Assembly (NCBI GenBank): GCA_027488115.1
Contig: JAIYCG010000002.1
Span: 1-64,000 of the forward strand
DNA from: Comamonadaceae bacterium
GTDB lineage: Bacteria > Pseudomonadota > Gammaproteobacteria > Burkholderiales > Burkholderiaceae_C
Direction of reading: 5' to 3'
Length of the DNA stretch: 64,000 nt
The number at the start of each line of letters is the position of its first letter. Within the stretch, counting starts at the first letter, position 1. Shown piece by piece: positions 1 through 8,453 of this stretch. The notes beneath the pieces were generated by a model, which made no database searches, had not been told where the DNA came from, and saw only the letters and a program-made list of their open reading frames with translations. The translations under genes and the position numbers were made by a program.

Positions 1-103
1 GTTCATCTGACGCGAGACGATCACGCTCACCAGACAATGTACCAAGCCCGGGCTCTAAGAGCATTGGTTCAAGGAAATATAAAGCCCAGCATGCACTGCA
101 GAC
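1..103 (-). ncRNA. ssrS: 6S RNA, 5' part, cut by the window edge
   Basis: Read on the minus strand, this stretch lies directly downstream of zapA, the usual place of 6S RNA in proteobacteria. It contains CCTTGAACCAATG, then CATTGTCTGGTGAGCGTG, which match the conserved strand of the 6S central bubble and the GGTGAGC segment after it; CCAATG and CATTGT can pair. A -10-like TACAAT (complement of 110-115) puts the 5' end near 103. The 3' half would lie left of the window. 6S RNA binds the sigma-70 holoenzyme and lowers transcription in stationary phase. The identification rests on sequence resemblance and position; the closing stem cannot be checked here. Confidence 0.72.
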
Positions 104-142
104 AGCGCGATTGTAGGCTGAGTTGAACAGACTGGCGTGAAC

Positions 143-481
143 TTAAATCAGTTGACCGTCTTGGTGAAGGGCTTGATCGAGCTTTTTGAGCAACTGACCA
201 AGGCGTTCACGGTCGGAGTCACTGAAAGGGGCTGCTTGAGTTGTTTGAATGGCTGTTTCTGATTCTGCGCTGGCTGCAGATTCGGTTTGTTCAAAAGCCA
301 AATTCAGGGCCGCCAACACCGCAATGCGATCGCGCGCTTTGATTTTTCCGGCGTCTCGCACCTTGCACATGGCTTGGTCTACTTTGTCAACGGCTGCCAA
401 CAATCGGGCTTCACCGCCTTCAGGGCAGCCCAACAAGTAGCTTTGGCCCATGATTTGAACTTCGAGTTGTTTGGTGCTCAT
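143..481 (-). CDS. zapA: Cell division protein ZapA
   Basis: This 112-residue protein starts MSTKQLEVQIMGQSYLL and goes on with CPEGGEARLLAAVDKVD, the N-terminal globular pattern of ZapA, followed by a helical C-terminal half suited to coiled-coil tetramer formation. ZapA bundles FtsZ filaments at midcell in the cytoplasm. The length is close to the family norm (about 105-110). It is the second gene of a two-gene minus-strand operon: its ATG overlaps the stop of the upstream zapB-like gene by 4 nt. 6S RNA follows. The linker at residues 68-85 is rich in Ala, Ser and Thr and looks poorly conserved. Confidence 0.9.
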   Translation of the reverse strand: MSTKQLEVQIMGQSYLLGCPEGGEARLLAAVDKVDQAMCKVRDAGKIKARDRIAVLAALNLAFEQTESAASAESETAIQTTQAAPFSDSDRERLGQLLKKLDQALHQDGQLI

Positions 482-699
482 GAGTCGGCGTCGGTGGGGG
501 AATTTTGAGGCAGACGCTCTATCAGAGCATCCACCCGGGATCGCGCGGCCGCCAATTTGGACTTGAGCAAGTCGCGCTCGTGAGAGAGGGCCAGCACTTG
601 CTGATGCAGCAGTGCATTGGTCTTTTGCAGCTCTTCATGGCGGAGCAGGAGGTGCTCCACACGATCTGCAATCTGGTCGACGGTAGTGGGATTCGTCAT
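478..699 (-). CDS. Small coiled-coil protein, ZapB-like
   Basis: This 73-residue protein is almost entirely predicted coiled coil (heptads through HLLLRHEELQKTNALLHQQV and onward to the C-terminus). It resembles the short ZapB-like/TIGR02449 proteins that precede zapA in beta- and gammaproteobacteria. ZapB-type proteins join ZapA at the Z-ring. Its TGA overlaps the zapA ATG (ATGA), so the two are translationally coupled. Low-complexity coiled coils are hard to assign by eye, so the name rests mainly on the neighbour. The promoter must lie in 700-760, the region shared with the divergent B12 operon. Confidence 0.75.
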   Translation of the reverse strand: MTNPTTVDQIADRVEHLLLRHEELQKTNALLHQQVLALSHERDLLKSKLAAARSRVDALIERLPQNSPTDADS

Positions 700-751
700 G
701 TCAGATGAATTGTAAAGTCACTCATTGTAGGTTTGGTGCAAGTTCACATCT

Positions 752-757
752 TACAAT
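752..757 (+). promoter_or_regulatory. Probable -10 box of the B12 uptake operon
   Basis: TACAAT lies about 7-10 nt before the first conserved bases of the cobalamin riboswitch, as expected for its promoter. No good -35 box is visible at 16-18 nt spacing; the closest TTG-type hexamer (725-730) is 21 nt away. Confidence 0.45.
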
Positions 758-765
758 GTCATTCG

Positions 766-1000
766 TTGGTGCTCGGGGTTTGGTTCACAAACCTCAGTTC
801 AACGGGAAGCAGGAGAGCGAGCCCCTACGGGGTGAACTTGACCTGCGCTGCCCCCGCAACGGTCAGCAGACGGGCATTTTGCCCCGCTTTCAACAATTGC
901 CACTGAGCGCTCTGAAACAGGTGCTTGGGAAGGCGCTGAAGGTTGTTCTGCTTAGCCCGGATACCGGCCAACTAGGCGGTCTCTCGCAAGAGAGGCCTAT
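766..1000 (+). promoter_or_regulatory. Cobalamin riboswitch with expression platform
   Basis: This fills most of the 339-nt gap between the zapB-like gene and btuB. Conserved elements appear in order: GGTGCTC (770s), CGGGAAGC (about 800), CTGCGCTGCCCCCGCAACGG (842-862), GCCACTG then GGGAAGGC (about 899-934), and the B12 box AGCCCGGATACCGGCC (954-969). The aptamer binds adenosylcobalamin and reduces expression of the genes downstream. Right after the B12 box, GGTCTCTC and AGAGAGGCC can form a stem (977-996). It is not followed by a U-run, so the switch probably controls translation of btuB rather than termination. Confidence 0.95.
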
Positions 1001-1038
1001 CGTTCATGCACTGTCGGGGAAGGCGGTGAGAACATTGG

Positions 1039-2880
1039 ATGCTTAGGTTATTCATGAAATTCGCACGCAAAGTCCTTGTGGTCAGCTTGGCCGTGTCGCC
1101 CCTGGCTTTTTCTCAAACCCTTTTACCCGACGCTGTGATCACTGCCAGTCGCATGCTACAACGCGCACAAGATGCGCTGCCCGATGTCACGCTCATCACG
1201 CGTGCTGACATTCAACGCACGATGGCCAAAGATGTACCTTCTCTGCTACAAAATTTGGCTGGCATGGAAGTGACGCAGTCTGGCGGCATGGGCGGTGTGG
1301 CCACCTTGTTCATGCGCGGCGCGGAATCGCGTCATGCCTTGGTGTTGGTGGATGGCTTGCCCATGAACAACCTGAACTTCAATTTGGCCGCGCTAGAACA
1401 TTTGCCCTTGAACGGCATTGAGCGCATTGAGGTGGTGCGTGGCAATGTGTCGAGTTTGTATGGAAGTGCTGCCTTGGGTGGCGTGGTTCAAATTTTCACA
1501 CGCAACAATTCGGGTGAAGGCTCGAAAGGCCCTTGGTTAGAGGCTTCTGGGCAAGTGGGTTCTAACAGTTACAAAAGTGCTCAAGTCAGTGCAGGTCAAA
1601 AATGGGCGTCAGGTTTTGGTGTCAATGCGTCGTCTGAAAAAATCGACAGCAAAGGATTCAACGCCCTTAACCCAGTGCAAAGACCTGACACCAACCCAGA
1701 TCGCGATGGTTACACACGCCAATCCAATGCGGTCAATTTTTCACAAGACTATGACGCAGGTCGCGTTGGTTTGATGGTCCGTGAAACACACGCCACTGTG
1801 CAATATGACAGCCAATGGGGGCCTGCCAATCAGGCAGATGAATCGAAGAGTGTGCTGCGCAATGCATTGCTGAGCGCCAGTTACAAAGCCAGCAGAGATT
1901 TGCTGCTTGATGTGTCGGTGGGTCAGCAAGAAGACAAGCTGAATGCCGCGGTCACTGCTTATCCGTACTTTGTGAATTCTCAATCGCAAACGTCTGCGGT
2001 GGGCGCGGTGTGGTCCTTGTGGCCCAACCATTCAGTCACATCAGGGTATGAAAACACACGTCAAAAAGTGGCCAGTGACACCGAATACAGTTTGTCCGAA
2101 CGAAGCGTCAATTCATGGCGCTTGGGTTATCAAGGCAAATTGGAAAATCAGCAATGGCAATTGAACGTCCGCCAAGATCAATACTCTGATTTTGGCGATG
2201 CCAATACCTGGTACTCAGGCTATGCCTATTTCCTCACACCTGAATTGCGTTTGAAAGCCAGTGCGTCCACCGGTTTCATGGCACCCACTTTCAATGACTT
2301 GTACTACCCCTGGGGTGGCAATTCAAAGTTGCGCCCAGAGCAGGCACGGTCCAATGAAGTGGGTCTGCAATTCACACAAGCCGCTTGGAATGCGCGCCTC
2401 ACTGCATTTGAAAATCGATACACCGACCTGATCGATAACGATGCCAATTGGACACGCACCAACATTGCCAAAGCCAGCAACCAAGGTGTAGAAGTGGCGC
2501 TTGCTGGCAAGTGGCAATTGCCCTCAGTGGGCGAGCAACAGTGGCGTTTGAGCTTCACATCGCAAGATCCACAAAACGACATCACGCACAAAGTGTTGAT
2601 GCGACGCGCCAAAATTTTGGCGCAAGCGGGCTTGTCGCAAACCATTGACCAGTGGGACACTGGCATTCAGTTGCGCTACAACGGCGCACGCGAAGATGCT
2701 GGCAAAACATTGAAGGCTTTCACCGTTGTCGATTTAACCGCCAGCCGAGCGCTCACATCTGAATTGCGCCTGACCTTGCGACTTGAAAACGCTAGCAATG
2801 CCGACTACCAAACCATCTACGGTTACAACACACCCAAGCGGGGTGTGTTTGCTGGTTTGAAGTGGGCGCCTAAGTATTGA
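1039..2880 (+). CDS. btuB: TonB-dependent vitamin B12 receptor BtuB
   Basis: This 613-residue outer-membrane receptor has a signal peptide (hydrophobic core VLVVSLAVSPLAF), a TonB-box-like PDAVITASR at residues 30-38, a plug domain (ITRADIQRTMAKDVPSLLQN, then RGAESRHALVLVDGLPMNN) and a 22-strand-type barrel ending in an aromatic residue (Tyr). The length matches BtuB (about 600-615). The cobalamin riboswitch in front and btuF, btuC and btuD behind support cobalamin as substrate. Two starts are possible, 1039 and the in-frame ATG at 1054 (MKFARK); both give a good signal peptide, and the second has AGG six bases upstream. Confidence 0.9.
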   Translation: MLRLFMKFARKVLVVSLAVSPLAFSQTLLPDAVITASRMLQRAQDALPDVTLITRADIQRTMAKDVPSLLQNLAGMEVTQSGGMGGVATLFMRGAESRHALVLVDGLPMNNLNFNLAALEHLPLNGIERIEVVRGNVSSLYGSAALGGVVQIFTRNNSGEGSKGPWLEASGQVGSNSYKSAQVSAGQKWASGFGVNASSEKIDSKGFNALNPVQRPDTNPDRDGYTRQSNAVNFSQDYDAGRVGLMVRETHATVQYDSQWGPANQADESKSVLRNALLSASYKASRDLLLDVSVGQQEDKLNAAVTAYPYFVNSQSQTSAVGAVWSLWPNHSVTSGYENTRQKVASDTEYSLSERSVNSWRLGYQGKLENQQWQLNVRQDQYSDFGDANTWYSGYAYFLTPELRLKASASTGFMAPTFNDLYYPWGGNSKLRPEQARSNEVGLQFTQAAWNARLTAFENRYTDLIDNDANWTRTNIAKASNQGVEVALAGKWQLPSVGEQQWRLSFTSQDPQNDITHKVLMRRAKILAQAGLSQTIDQWDTGIQLRYNGAREDAGKTLKAFTVVDLTASRALTSELRLTLRLENASNADYQTIYGYNTPKRGVFAGLKWAPKY

Positions 2881-2905
2881 TGCTGCAACACACCAGTATC
2901 TCGTC

Positions 2906-3835
2906 ATGATGGCTATGAAATTAGTTCGACCTCTCGTATTGGCTGGCGCTTTGCTAACTGGAGCTGGGGTCGGTCTCATAGCCCAGGCTCAACAAACAGA
3001 GACGTCGCAAGTCGTCAAAGCTTTTCAGTTGACCGACGATCGCGGCCGTGTGGTGGTCATTGACAAAGCACCGCAACGCATCGTTACCTTGTTGCCCTCA
3101 TTGGGTGAAATTGTGTGCGAGCTCAAGGCCTGCGAGTTGTTGGTGGGTGTGGACCGTTACAGCAACTGGCCAGAGCGCGTGAAGTCGCTGCCGAAGTTAG
3201 GCGGACTCGACGACACCCAGCTAGAAGCCTTGGTCAAACTCAAACCCGATTTGGTGTTGCTGGCGCGTTCCTCGCGCGTCACGCAGCGCTTGGAGTCGAT
3301 GGGCATCAAGGTGGTGGCGTTGGAACCCCAAAGTCAAGAAGACATGCACCGCGTGATTCAACTCATTGCCGGTGCTTTGCACTTGCCCAACGCCAAAGAG
3401 CGCGCTGAAACTTTGTGGCAGAGCATTCAACAAAAATTAGACGCTGCGGCTTTGCGTGTGCCCGCGCAAGCCAAAGGTGTACGCATTTATTTTGAAGCGG
3501 GCAGTGGTTATTTTGCAGCGGGTGAAGCGTCTTATATCGGTGAAACCCTCAAGCGTTTGGGCTTGGTCAATGTGGTCACAGCCAGCATGGGTGCGTTTCC
3601 TCAAGTCAATCCAGAATTCGTTGTGAAAGCCAATCCGCAAATTATTTTCATGGGCGAGCGTGCCGCCAACGACCTGCCATCAAGACCAGGTTGGCAACGC
3701 ATTGAAGCCATTCAACAGCAAAGAATTTGCAGTTTTCCGCCGGCGCAGTCCGACATCATTGTGCGATCAGGCCCGCGCATACCGGAGGCTGCAGAGTTGA
3801 TGGTGGCTTGTTTGAAGCGGCTCTACCCAGCGTAA
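2906..3835 (+). CDS. btuF: Periplasmic cobalamin-binding protein BtuF
   Basis: This 309-residue protein has a signal peptide ending near AQAQQ and the class III solute-binding fold: QRIVTLLPSLGEIVCEL, VGVDRYSNWPERV, LEALVKLKPDLVLL, and a C-terminal GWQRIEAIQQQRI. The family includes siderophore, haem and cobalamin carriers; the riboswitch and btuB upstream make cobalamin the likely ligand. It would hand B12 to the BtuCD transporter that follows. The gene starts 25 nt after btuB and ends 18 nt before btuC. The start contains three nearby ATGs (MMAMKL); the first or third could be used. Confidence 0.85.
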   Translation: MMAMKLVRPLVLAGALLTGAGVGLIAQAQQTETSQVVKAFQLTDDRGRVVVIDKAPQRIVTLLPSLGEIVCELKACELLVGVDRYSNWPERVKSLPKLGGLDDTQLEALVKLKPDLVLLARSSRVTQRLESMGIKVVALEPQSQEDMHRVIQLIAGALHLPNAKERAETLWQSIQQKLDAAALRVPAQAKGVRIYFEAGSGYFAAGEASYIGETLKRLGLVNVVTASMGAFPQVNPEFVVKANPQIIFMGERAANDLPSRPGWQRIEAIQQQRICSFPPAQSDIIVRSGPRIPEAAELMVACLKRLYPA

Positions 3836-3853
3836 GCGCAGAATGACGAACCC

Positions 3854-4864
3854 ATGAACGCGCGCAAAGTTTCATCTGCATTTCAACTGGCATGGCAACT
3901 GGCCTTGTTGCTGTTGCTGCTTGTTGCCGTGGGTTGCATGGTGGGCAGCGACGGTTGGGCGTGGGCGCAATGGCGTACCGACACAGATTTGATTCTTGAC
4001 ATTCGCTTGCCTCGCACATTGGGTGCTTGTTTGGCGGGCGCCTTGTTGGGTTTGGCAGGGGCATTGGCGCAGGGTTTGTTTAGAAATCCTTTGGCCGATC
4101 CCTATTTGTTGGGCAGTGCCTCGGGTGCCAGTTTGGGCGTGGCCATTGGCATGGTTCTCTTGAGTCAATTGGACATGTCGCTTTGGTTCGTGCGCGTGGG
4201 CATTACGGGCATGGCGTTCATGGGGGCTTGGTTGGCGGTGGCTTTGTCCTTGGTCTTGTCTTGGGGTGTGCAGCACACACTGCGCTTGTTGCTGGCCGGT
4301 GTGGTGGTGGGGGTTGTCTTGGGGGCCATCGCGTCCTTGCTGCTGGTCATGTTTCCGCAAATTCAAGGCTCTGTGCAGTCGTTCATGTTGGGCTCGACAG
4401 CGTATGTCAGTTGGCCTGCCTGCGGCTTGATGTTGGCAGTGTTGGCCCTGTCGTGGGCAGCTTCGGTTGCGGCCAGTCCTTTGTTGGATGGCTTGGCCTT
4501 GGGTGAGTCAACGGCGCTCAGTTTGGGCTTGCCTGTCAAGTCATTGCGCTGGGTCTTGTTGGGCTTGTTGGCCTTGTGCACGGCTGCCGCTGTGGCGCAA
4601 ACGGGCTTGATTGCATTTGTCGGATTGGCTGCACCGCACTTGGTGCGCGCAAGGTACAAAGGCATCCATGGCAAAACACTCAGCTTGTCTTGTTTGATGG
4701 GTGCGGTCTTGTTGGGCGGTGCTGATTTGCTGGCGCGTGGTTTGATGGCACCGCTGGAGTTGCCAGTGGGTGTGTTGACGGCCATCTTGGGCGGTGGGTA
4801 CATGCTGTACTTGATGCGCGGCATGTCATCGGGTTCAAGTGCTGGCAGAGGAGGTCGCTTGTGA
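3854..4864 (+). CDS. btuC: Cobalamin ABC transporter permease BtuC
   Basis: This 336-residue FecCD-family permease has about ten hydrophobic segments. Family signatures are visible: DIRLPRTLGACLAGALLGLA, NPLADPYLLGSASGA, and GLIAFVGLAAPHLVR, the coupling region that meets the ATPase. It would form the inner-membrane channel of the B12 importer. Its last codons overlap the GTG start of btuD (GTGA), so permease and ATPase are coupled. Homologues of this family also move iron-siderophores; the riboswitch in front argues for B12. Confidence 0.88.
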   Translation: MNARKVSSAFQLAWQLALLLLLLVAVGCMVGSDGWAWAQWRTDTDLILDIRLPRTLGACLAGALLGLAGALAQGLFRNPLADPYLLGSASGASLGVAIGMVLLSQLDMSLWFVRVGITGMAFMGAWLAVALSLVLSWGVQHTLRLLLAGVVVGVVLGAIASLLLVMFPQIQGSVQSFMLGSTAYVSWPACGLMLAVLALSWAASVAASPLLDGLALGESTALSLGLPVKSLRWVLLGLLALCTAAAVAQTGLIAFVGLAAPHLVRARYKGIHGKTLSLSCLMGAVLLGGADLLARGLMAPLELPVGVLTAILGGGYMLYLMRGMSSGSSAGRGGRL

Positions 4865-5646
4865 ACGCGCGTCACCCTATTGCTTTGTCGGCATCGCATG
4901 TTTCTGTTTTGCATGGCGATTTCAAAGCGGTCAACGATGTGTCGCTGTCCTTGAAGGCTGGTGAATGGATGGCTTTGGTGGGGCCCAATGGCGCCGGCAA
5001 GTCCAGTTTGCTTAAAGCCTTGGCTGGTCTGTCGCCTGCTTCAGGAGAGGTGAGTTTGCTTGGTAAGCCTTGGGCTGAATGGCCGCGCCGCGAACGTGCG
5101 CAAACCTTGGCTTGGTTGGGTCAAGCAGAAGCGGGTCAAGACGATCTGACGGTTTATGACGTGGCCATGCTGGGCCGATTGCCGCATCAATCTTGGTTGG
5201 CATCGCCCAGTGCGCAAGACAAAGCGGTGGTCGAAGTGGCACTCAAAACGGTACAAGCTTGGGATTGGCGCACGCGCAGTTTGGGGCAACTCTCTGGCGG
5301 TGAACGTCAACGTGTTTTGTTGGCAAGGGCTTTGGCCGTGCAGGCCGATGTTTACCTGATGGATGAACCCTTGGCAGGCGTGGATGTGCCGCACCAGGCC
5401 GATTGGTTGGAGTGGGTGCGTTGCCTCACCGAACAAGGTGCGGCCGTGGTGAGTGTGTTGCACGAACTCAACTTGGCCTTGCAAGCCGATGGGGTGTGGG
5501 TGATGTCTGGCGGCCAGTTGGTGCACGCAGGCTTGCCCAACGACCCTGCTACTCACCAAGCTTTGTCGTCGGTCTTTCAAAATCGATTGCAATGGCGCGA
5601 GTGGCAAGACGACGGCGCAACGCGCTGGGTGGCGCTGCCCAAATAA
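4861..5646 (+). CDS. btuD: Cobalamin ABC transporter ATPase BtuD
   Basis: This 261-residue ATPase has Walker A GPNGAGKS (residues 41-48), the signature LSGGE (144-148), Walker B VYLMDEP (164-170) and a switch His in VLHELNLAL. It energises BtuC. It starts with GTG inside the btuC stop and ends the operon; only 7 nt separate its stop from the end of nth on the other strand, and no terminator hairpin is visible between them. Confidence 0.9.
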   Translation: MNARHPIALSASHVSVLHGDFKAVNDVSLSLKAGEWMALVGPNGAGKSSLLKALAGLSPASGEVSLLGKPWAEWPRRERAQTLAWLGQAEAGQDDLTVYDVAMLGRLPHQSWLASPSAQDKAVVEVALKTVQAWDWRTRSLGQLSGGERQRVLLARALAVQADVYLMDEPLAGVDVPHQADWLEWVRCLTEQGAAVVSVLHELNLALQADGVWVMSGGQLVHAGLPNDPATHQALSSVFQNRLQWREWQDDGATRWVALPK

Positions 5647-5653
5647 GCTTGTC

Positions 5654-6289
5654 TTAGCCAGTGGTCTTGGGCTTGAAATCGCAGTAAGCCGATACCGCGC
5701 ATTGATGGCACAAAGGTTTGCGCGCTTGGCACACATAGCGGCCATGCAAAATGAGCCAGTGGTGCGCATCGACCAAATACTTTTCTGGAATTCTTTTTAA
5801 AAGTTTCAACTCCACTTGCAGTGGATTTTTGCCTGGTGCCAGGCCTGTGCGATTGCCCAATCTAAAAATATGCGTGTCAACCGCCATGGTGGGTTCGCCA
5901 AAGGCCACGTTCAACACCACGTTGGCTGTTTTGCGACCCACACCGGGCAATGCTTCTAAGGCTTCACGTGACCGCGGCACCTGACCGCCATGTTGGTCGA
6001 TCAAAATTTGGCAGGTTTTAAGCAGGTTGCTGGCCTTGTTCCGGTACAGGCCAATGGTTTTCAAATAGCTTTCAAGTCGATCTTGGCCTAAGGCCAAAAT
6101 AGCCTCGGGCGTGTTGGCTATAGGAAACAGCTTTCGGGTGGCCTTGTTCACGCTCACGTCAGTGGCTTGAGCGGACAGTAACACTGCAGTGACCAGTTCA
6201 AACACCGAGGTGTAGGCCAACTCGGTGGTGGGAAGTGGGTTGGCTTCTTTCAGGGTGTGAAAAAAGAGTTCAATGTTGTGAGCGTTCAT
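5654..6289 (-). CDS. nth: Endonuclease III, DNA glycosylase/AP lyase
   Basis: This base-excision repair enzyme removes oxidised pyrimidines and cuts at the abasic site. With the ATG at 6289 the protein has 211 residues, the length of E. coli Nth, and all key residues fall at the same numbers: Lys120 in LPGVGRKTANV, Asp138 in VDTHIF, and the 4Fe-4S cysteines 187, 194, 197 and 203. An in-frame TTG at 6307 would add six residues but spoil this match. It is a single gene, convergent with btuD and divergent from the aminotransferase gene. Confidence 0.96.
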   Translation of the reverse strand: MNAHNIELFFHTLKEANPLPTTELAYTSVFELVTAVLLSAQATDVSVNKATRKLFPIANTPEAILALGQDRLESYLKTIGLYRNKASNLLKTCQILIDQHGGQVPRSREALEALPGVGRKTANVVLNVAFGEPTMAVDTHIFRLGNRTGLAPGKNPLQVELKLLKRIPEKYLVDAHHWLILHGRYVCQARKPLCHQCAVSAYCDFKPKTTG

Positions 6290-6381
6290 GAGGGAAAATA
6301 GCTTCAAAATGGCGAAATGGCTGAGTCAATTCAAGTCAGAATAGTCGTTAAGAACCAACCGTGATTTGTGGAAGATACACC

Positions 6382-7620
6382 ATGCCCTTGCAATTTGCAG
6401 ACCGTTTGAACAATGTTGAAACTTCAGCCATCAGGGAGTTGTTCAAACTTCTTGGCAAGCCGGGCATCATCAGCTTTGCAGGGGGCTTCCCCGATAGCGC
6501 CATGTTTGACGTAGAGGGCATTCGCGAAGCCTCTTCTTTGGCCTTGTCCCAAGAGCCAGGCGCCGCACTCCAGTATGGCGCCACAGAAGGTTATGGTCCT
6601 TTGCGTGAGCAACTGGCTCAATTCATGGGTCAAAAGGGGGTGACAGGCTTAAGCCCAGACCAACTGATCGTGACCACGGGTAGCCAACAAGCGCTCGACC
6701 TCATTGGCAAAACCATGATCAGCCCAGGCGACAAAGTCATCGTGGAGGGTCCCACCTTTTTGGCCACCATTCAGTGCTTCAGGCTGTATGGTGCCGAACT
6801 CATTTCTGCCCCGGTCGATGGTCATGGCGTTGACACTGAAGCCCTCGAAAAACTCATTGCCGAACACCAGCCTAAATTTGTCTACGTCATTCCCACCTTC
6901 GGCAACCCTACCGGCGCCTTGCTCACTTTAGAGCGTCGCAAAAAGCTGCTTGAGTTGGCCGTCAAATATCAAACCTTGATGGTGGAAGACGACCCCTATG
7001 GCGATCTTTATTTCAAAGACGAGCCACCGCCCAGCTTGCTGGCCTTGAGTGACCAAGTGCCAGGTAGCCGCGATTGGTTGGTGCATTGTGGTTCTTTGTC
7101 CAAGGTGCTCAGCCCTGGCTTGCGCGTGGGTTGGATGATTGCGCCTGCCGAGCTTTTAAGTCGCGCTGTCATGTGCAAGCAATTTAGCGATGCGCACACC
7201 AGCACCTTTGCGCAAGCCACAGCAGCGCAATATTTGAAAGCTGGTCGCATGCCTGCCACCTTAGACAAAGTGCGCCAAGTGTATGCAGTGCGCGCGCAAA
7301 CCATGTGCGATGCGCTGCGCAAAGATTTGGGCGACGCTATTTCTTTTGTGCAGCCTCAAGGGGGCTTGTTTGTATGGGCCAGCCTCACAGGCGCTGGCGG
7401 TCAAGTGAACGACGGCAATGCGTTTGCCAAAATGGCCATCGATAAAGGCGTGGCCTTCGTGCCTGGTGCGCCTTTCTATTGTCAAAACCCCAACCACAGC
7501 ACCTTGCGCTTTAGCTTTGCCACGGTGGGCGAGGACAAAATTTTAGAAGGCGTCGATCGCCTGAAACAGGCCATGCATTCTGCCCCTCCTAACTCGTCTG
7601 CCTCGTCAGTTTCGGTTTGA
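6382..7620 (+). CDS. PLP-dependent aminotransferase, LysN/MocR type
   Basis: This class I/II aminotransferase of 412 residues resembles 2-aminoadipate/aromatic-type enzymes. It contains QYGATEGYGPLREQLA, TTGSQQALDLIGK, YVIPTFGNPTGALL (Asn and Pro near the cofactor), VEDDPYGDLYF (Asp and Tyr for PLP) and the Schiff-base lysine in GSLSKVLSPGLRVGW. The substrate cannot be read from sequence. The ATG at 6382 follows GGAAG by 7 nt, so it is preferred to the GTG at 6361. Its TGA overlaps the next gene's TTG, making a three-gene operon with the hydrolase and phoD. Confidence 0.88.
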   Translation: MPLQFADRLNNVETSAIRELFKLLGKPGIISFAGGFPDSAMFDVEGIREASSLALSQEPGAALQYGATEGYGPLREQLAQFMGQKGVTGLSPDQLIVTTGSQQALDLIGKTMISPGDKVIVEGPTFLATIQCFRLYGAELISAPVDGHGVDTEALEKLIAEHQPKFVYVIPTFGNPTGALLTLERRKKLLELAVKYQTLMVEDDPYGDLYFKDEPPPSLLALSDQVPGSRDWLVHCGSLSKVLSPGLRVGWMIAPAELLSRAVMCKQFSDAHTSTFAQATAAQYLKAGRMPATLDKVRQVYAVRAQTMCDALRKDLGDAISFVQPQGGLFVWASLTGAGGQVNDGNAFAKMAIDKGVAFVPGAPFYCQNPNHSTLRFSFATVGEDKILEGVDRLKQAMHSAPPNSSASSVSV

Positions 7621-8453
7621 ACAAAGCTTTCAGCACCATGAACATTCAAGGCGTTGACATTCAAGTTGAAGGCAACGGCCCCGAAACACTGCTTATGTTG
7701 CATGGTTGGCCCGACACATCGGCCCTGTGGAACGACACCGTCGATGCTTTAAAACAAACGCACACGTGTGTTCGTTTGACCTTGCCCGCGTTCGATGCCA
7801 AAGCGCCTATGCCGCCCAAGTCATTGGCCGACATGGTGGCCTTTATTCACGAAGTGGTTCAGCAAGTCAGCCCCCAAAAACCAGTGACCTTGGTCTTGCA
7901 CGACTGGGGCTGCATTTTTGGCTACGAATACGCTGCCACCTATCCCGAAAGAGTTGGCCGCATGGTGGCGGTCGATGTGGGCGACCACAATTCCAAAGCC
8001 CTCTCTGTTTCATGGAACGCCAAAGCAAAATGGAGCGTGTTCAGCTATCAAATTTGGTTGGCCATTGCCTGGCAAATTGCACAAATCTTGGGTTCAGTGG
8101 GCCAGCCTTTGGCCGATCGCATGACGCGCTACATGGCCAAGGCTTTAAGGTGCCCCAGTTCGGTGGCAGACATGCACGCTGGCATGAATGCACCCTATGC
8201 CATGAAGTGGATGGGAGCCTTGAACGGCTTTGATTTGGCGGCCAATGTTCTCAAATCATTGCCCAAGGCGCGTCCTATGCTTTATATCTATGGCAAACGC
8301 AAACCCTTTATGTTTCACTCGCAGCAATGGCTTGACACCATTGCAGCGCACCCTGGCTCTAGGGTAGAGGGCTTTGACACCGGTCATTGGGTCATGAGCA
8401 ACAAGCCCCAAGCCTTCACTGCATTGCTCAAAGAATGGTTAGGTAACCCATGA
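7617..8453 (+). CDS. Alpha/beta hydrolase, epoxide-hydrolase-like
   Basis: This 278-residue alpha/beta hydrolase has the oxyanion motif HGWPDTS (residues 29-35), the nucleophile elbow LVLHDWGCIFG with Asp96 as nucleophile, and a likely catalytic His in GFDTGHWVMSN. An Asp nucleophile in an HDWG context is typical of epoxide hydrolases and haloalkane dehalogenases rather than esterases. The substrate is unknown. The start is uncertain: a TTG at 7617 overlapping the aminotransferase stop (TTGA), or the ATG at 7638. It overlaps phoD by 4 nt. Confidence 0.8.
   Translation: MNKAFSTMNIQGVDIQVEGNGPETLLMLHGWPDTSALWNDTVDALKQTHTCVRLTLPAFDAKAPMPPKSLADMVAFIHEVVQQVSPQKPVTLVLHDWGCIFGYEYAATYPERVGRMVAVDVGDHNSKALSVSWNAKAKWSVFSYQIWLAIAWQIAQILGSVGQPLADRMTRYMAKALRCPSSVADMHAGMNAPYAMKWMGALNGFDLAANVLKSLPKARPMLYIYGKRKPFMFHSQQWLDTIAAHPGSRVEGFDTGHWVMSNKPQAFTALLKEWLGNP

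Noticed and set aside
5041..5769. A 242-codon open frame antisense to btuD
   Set aside because: BtuD motifs are intact on the plus strand, and the antisense product is low in recognisable structure.
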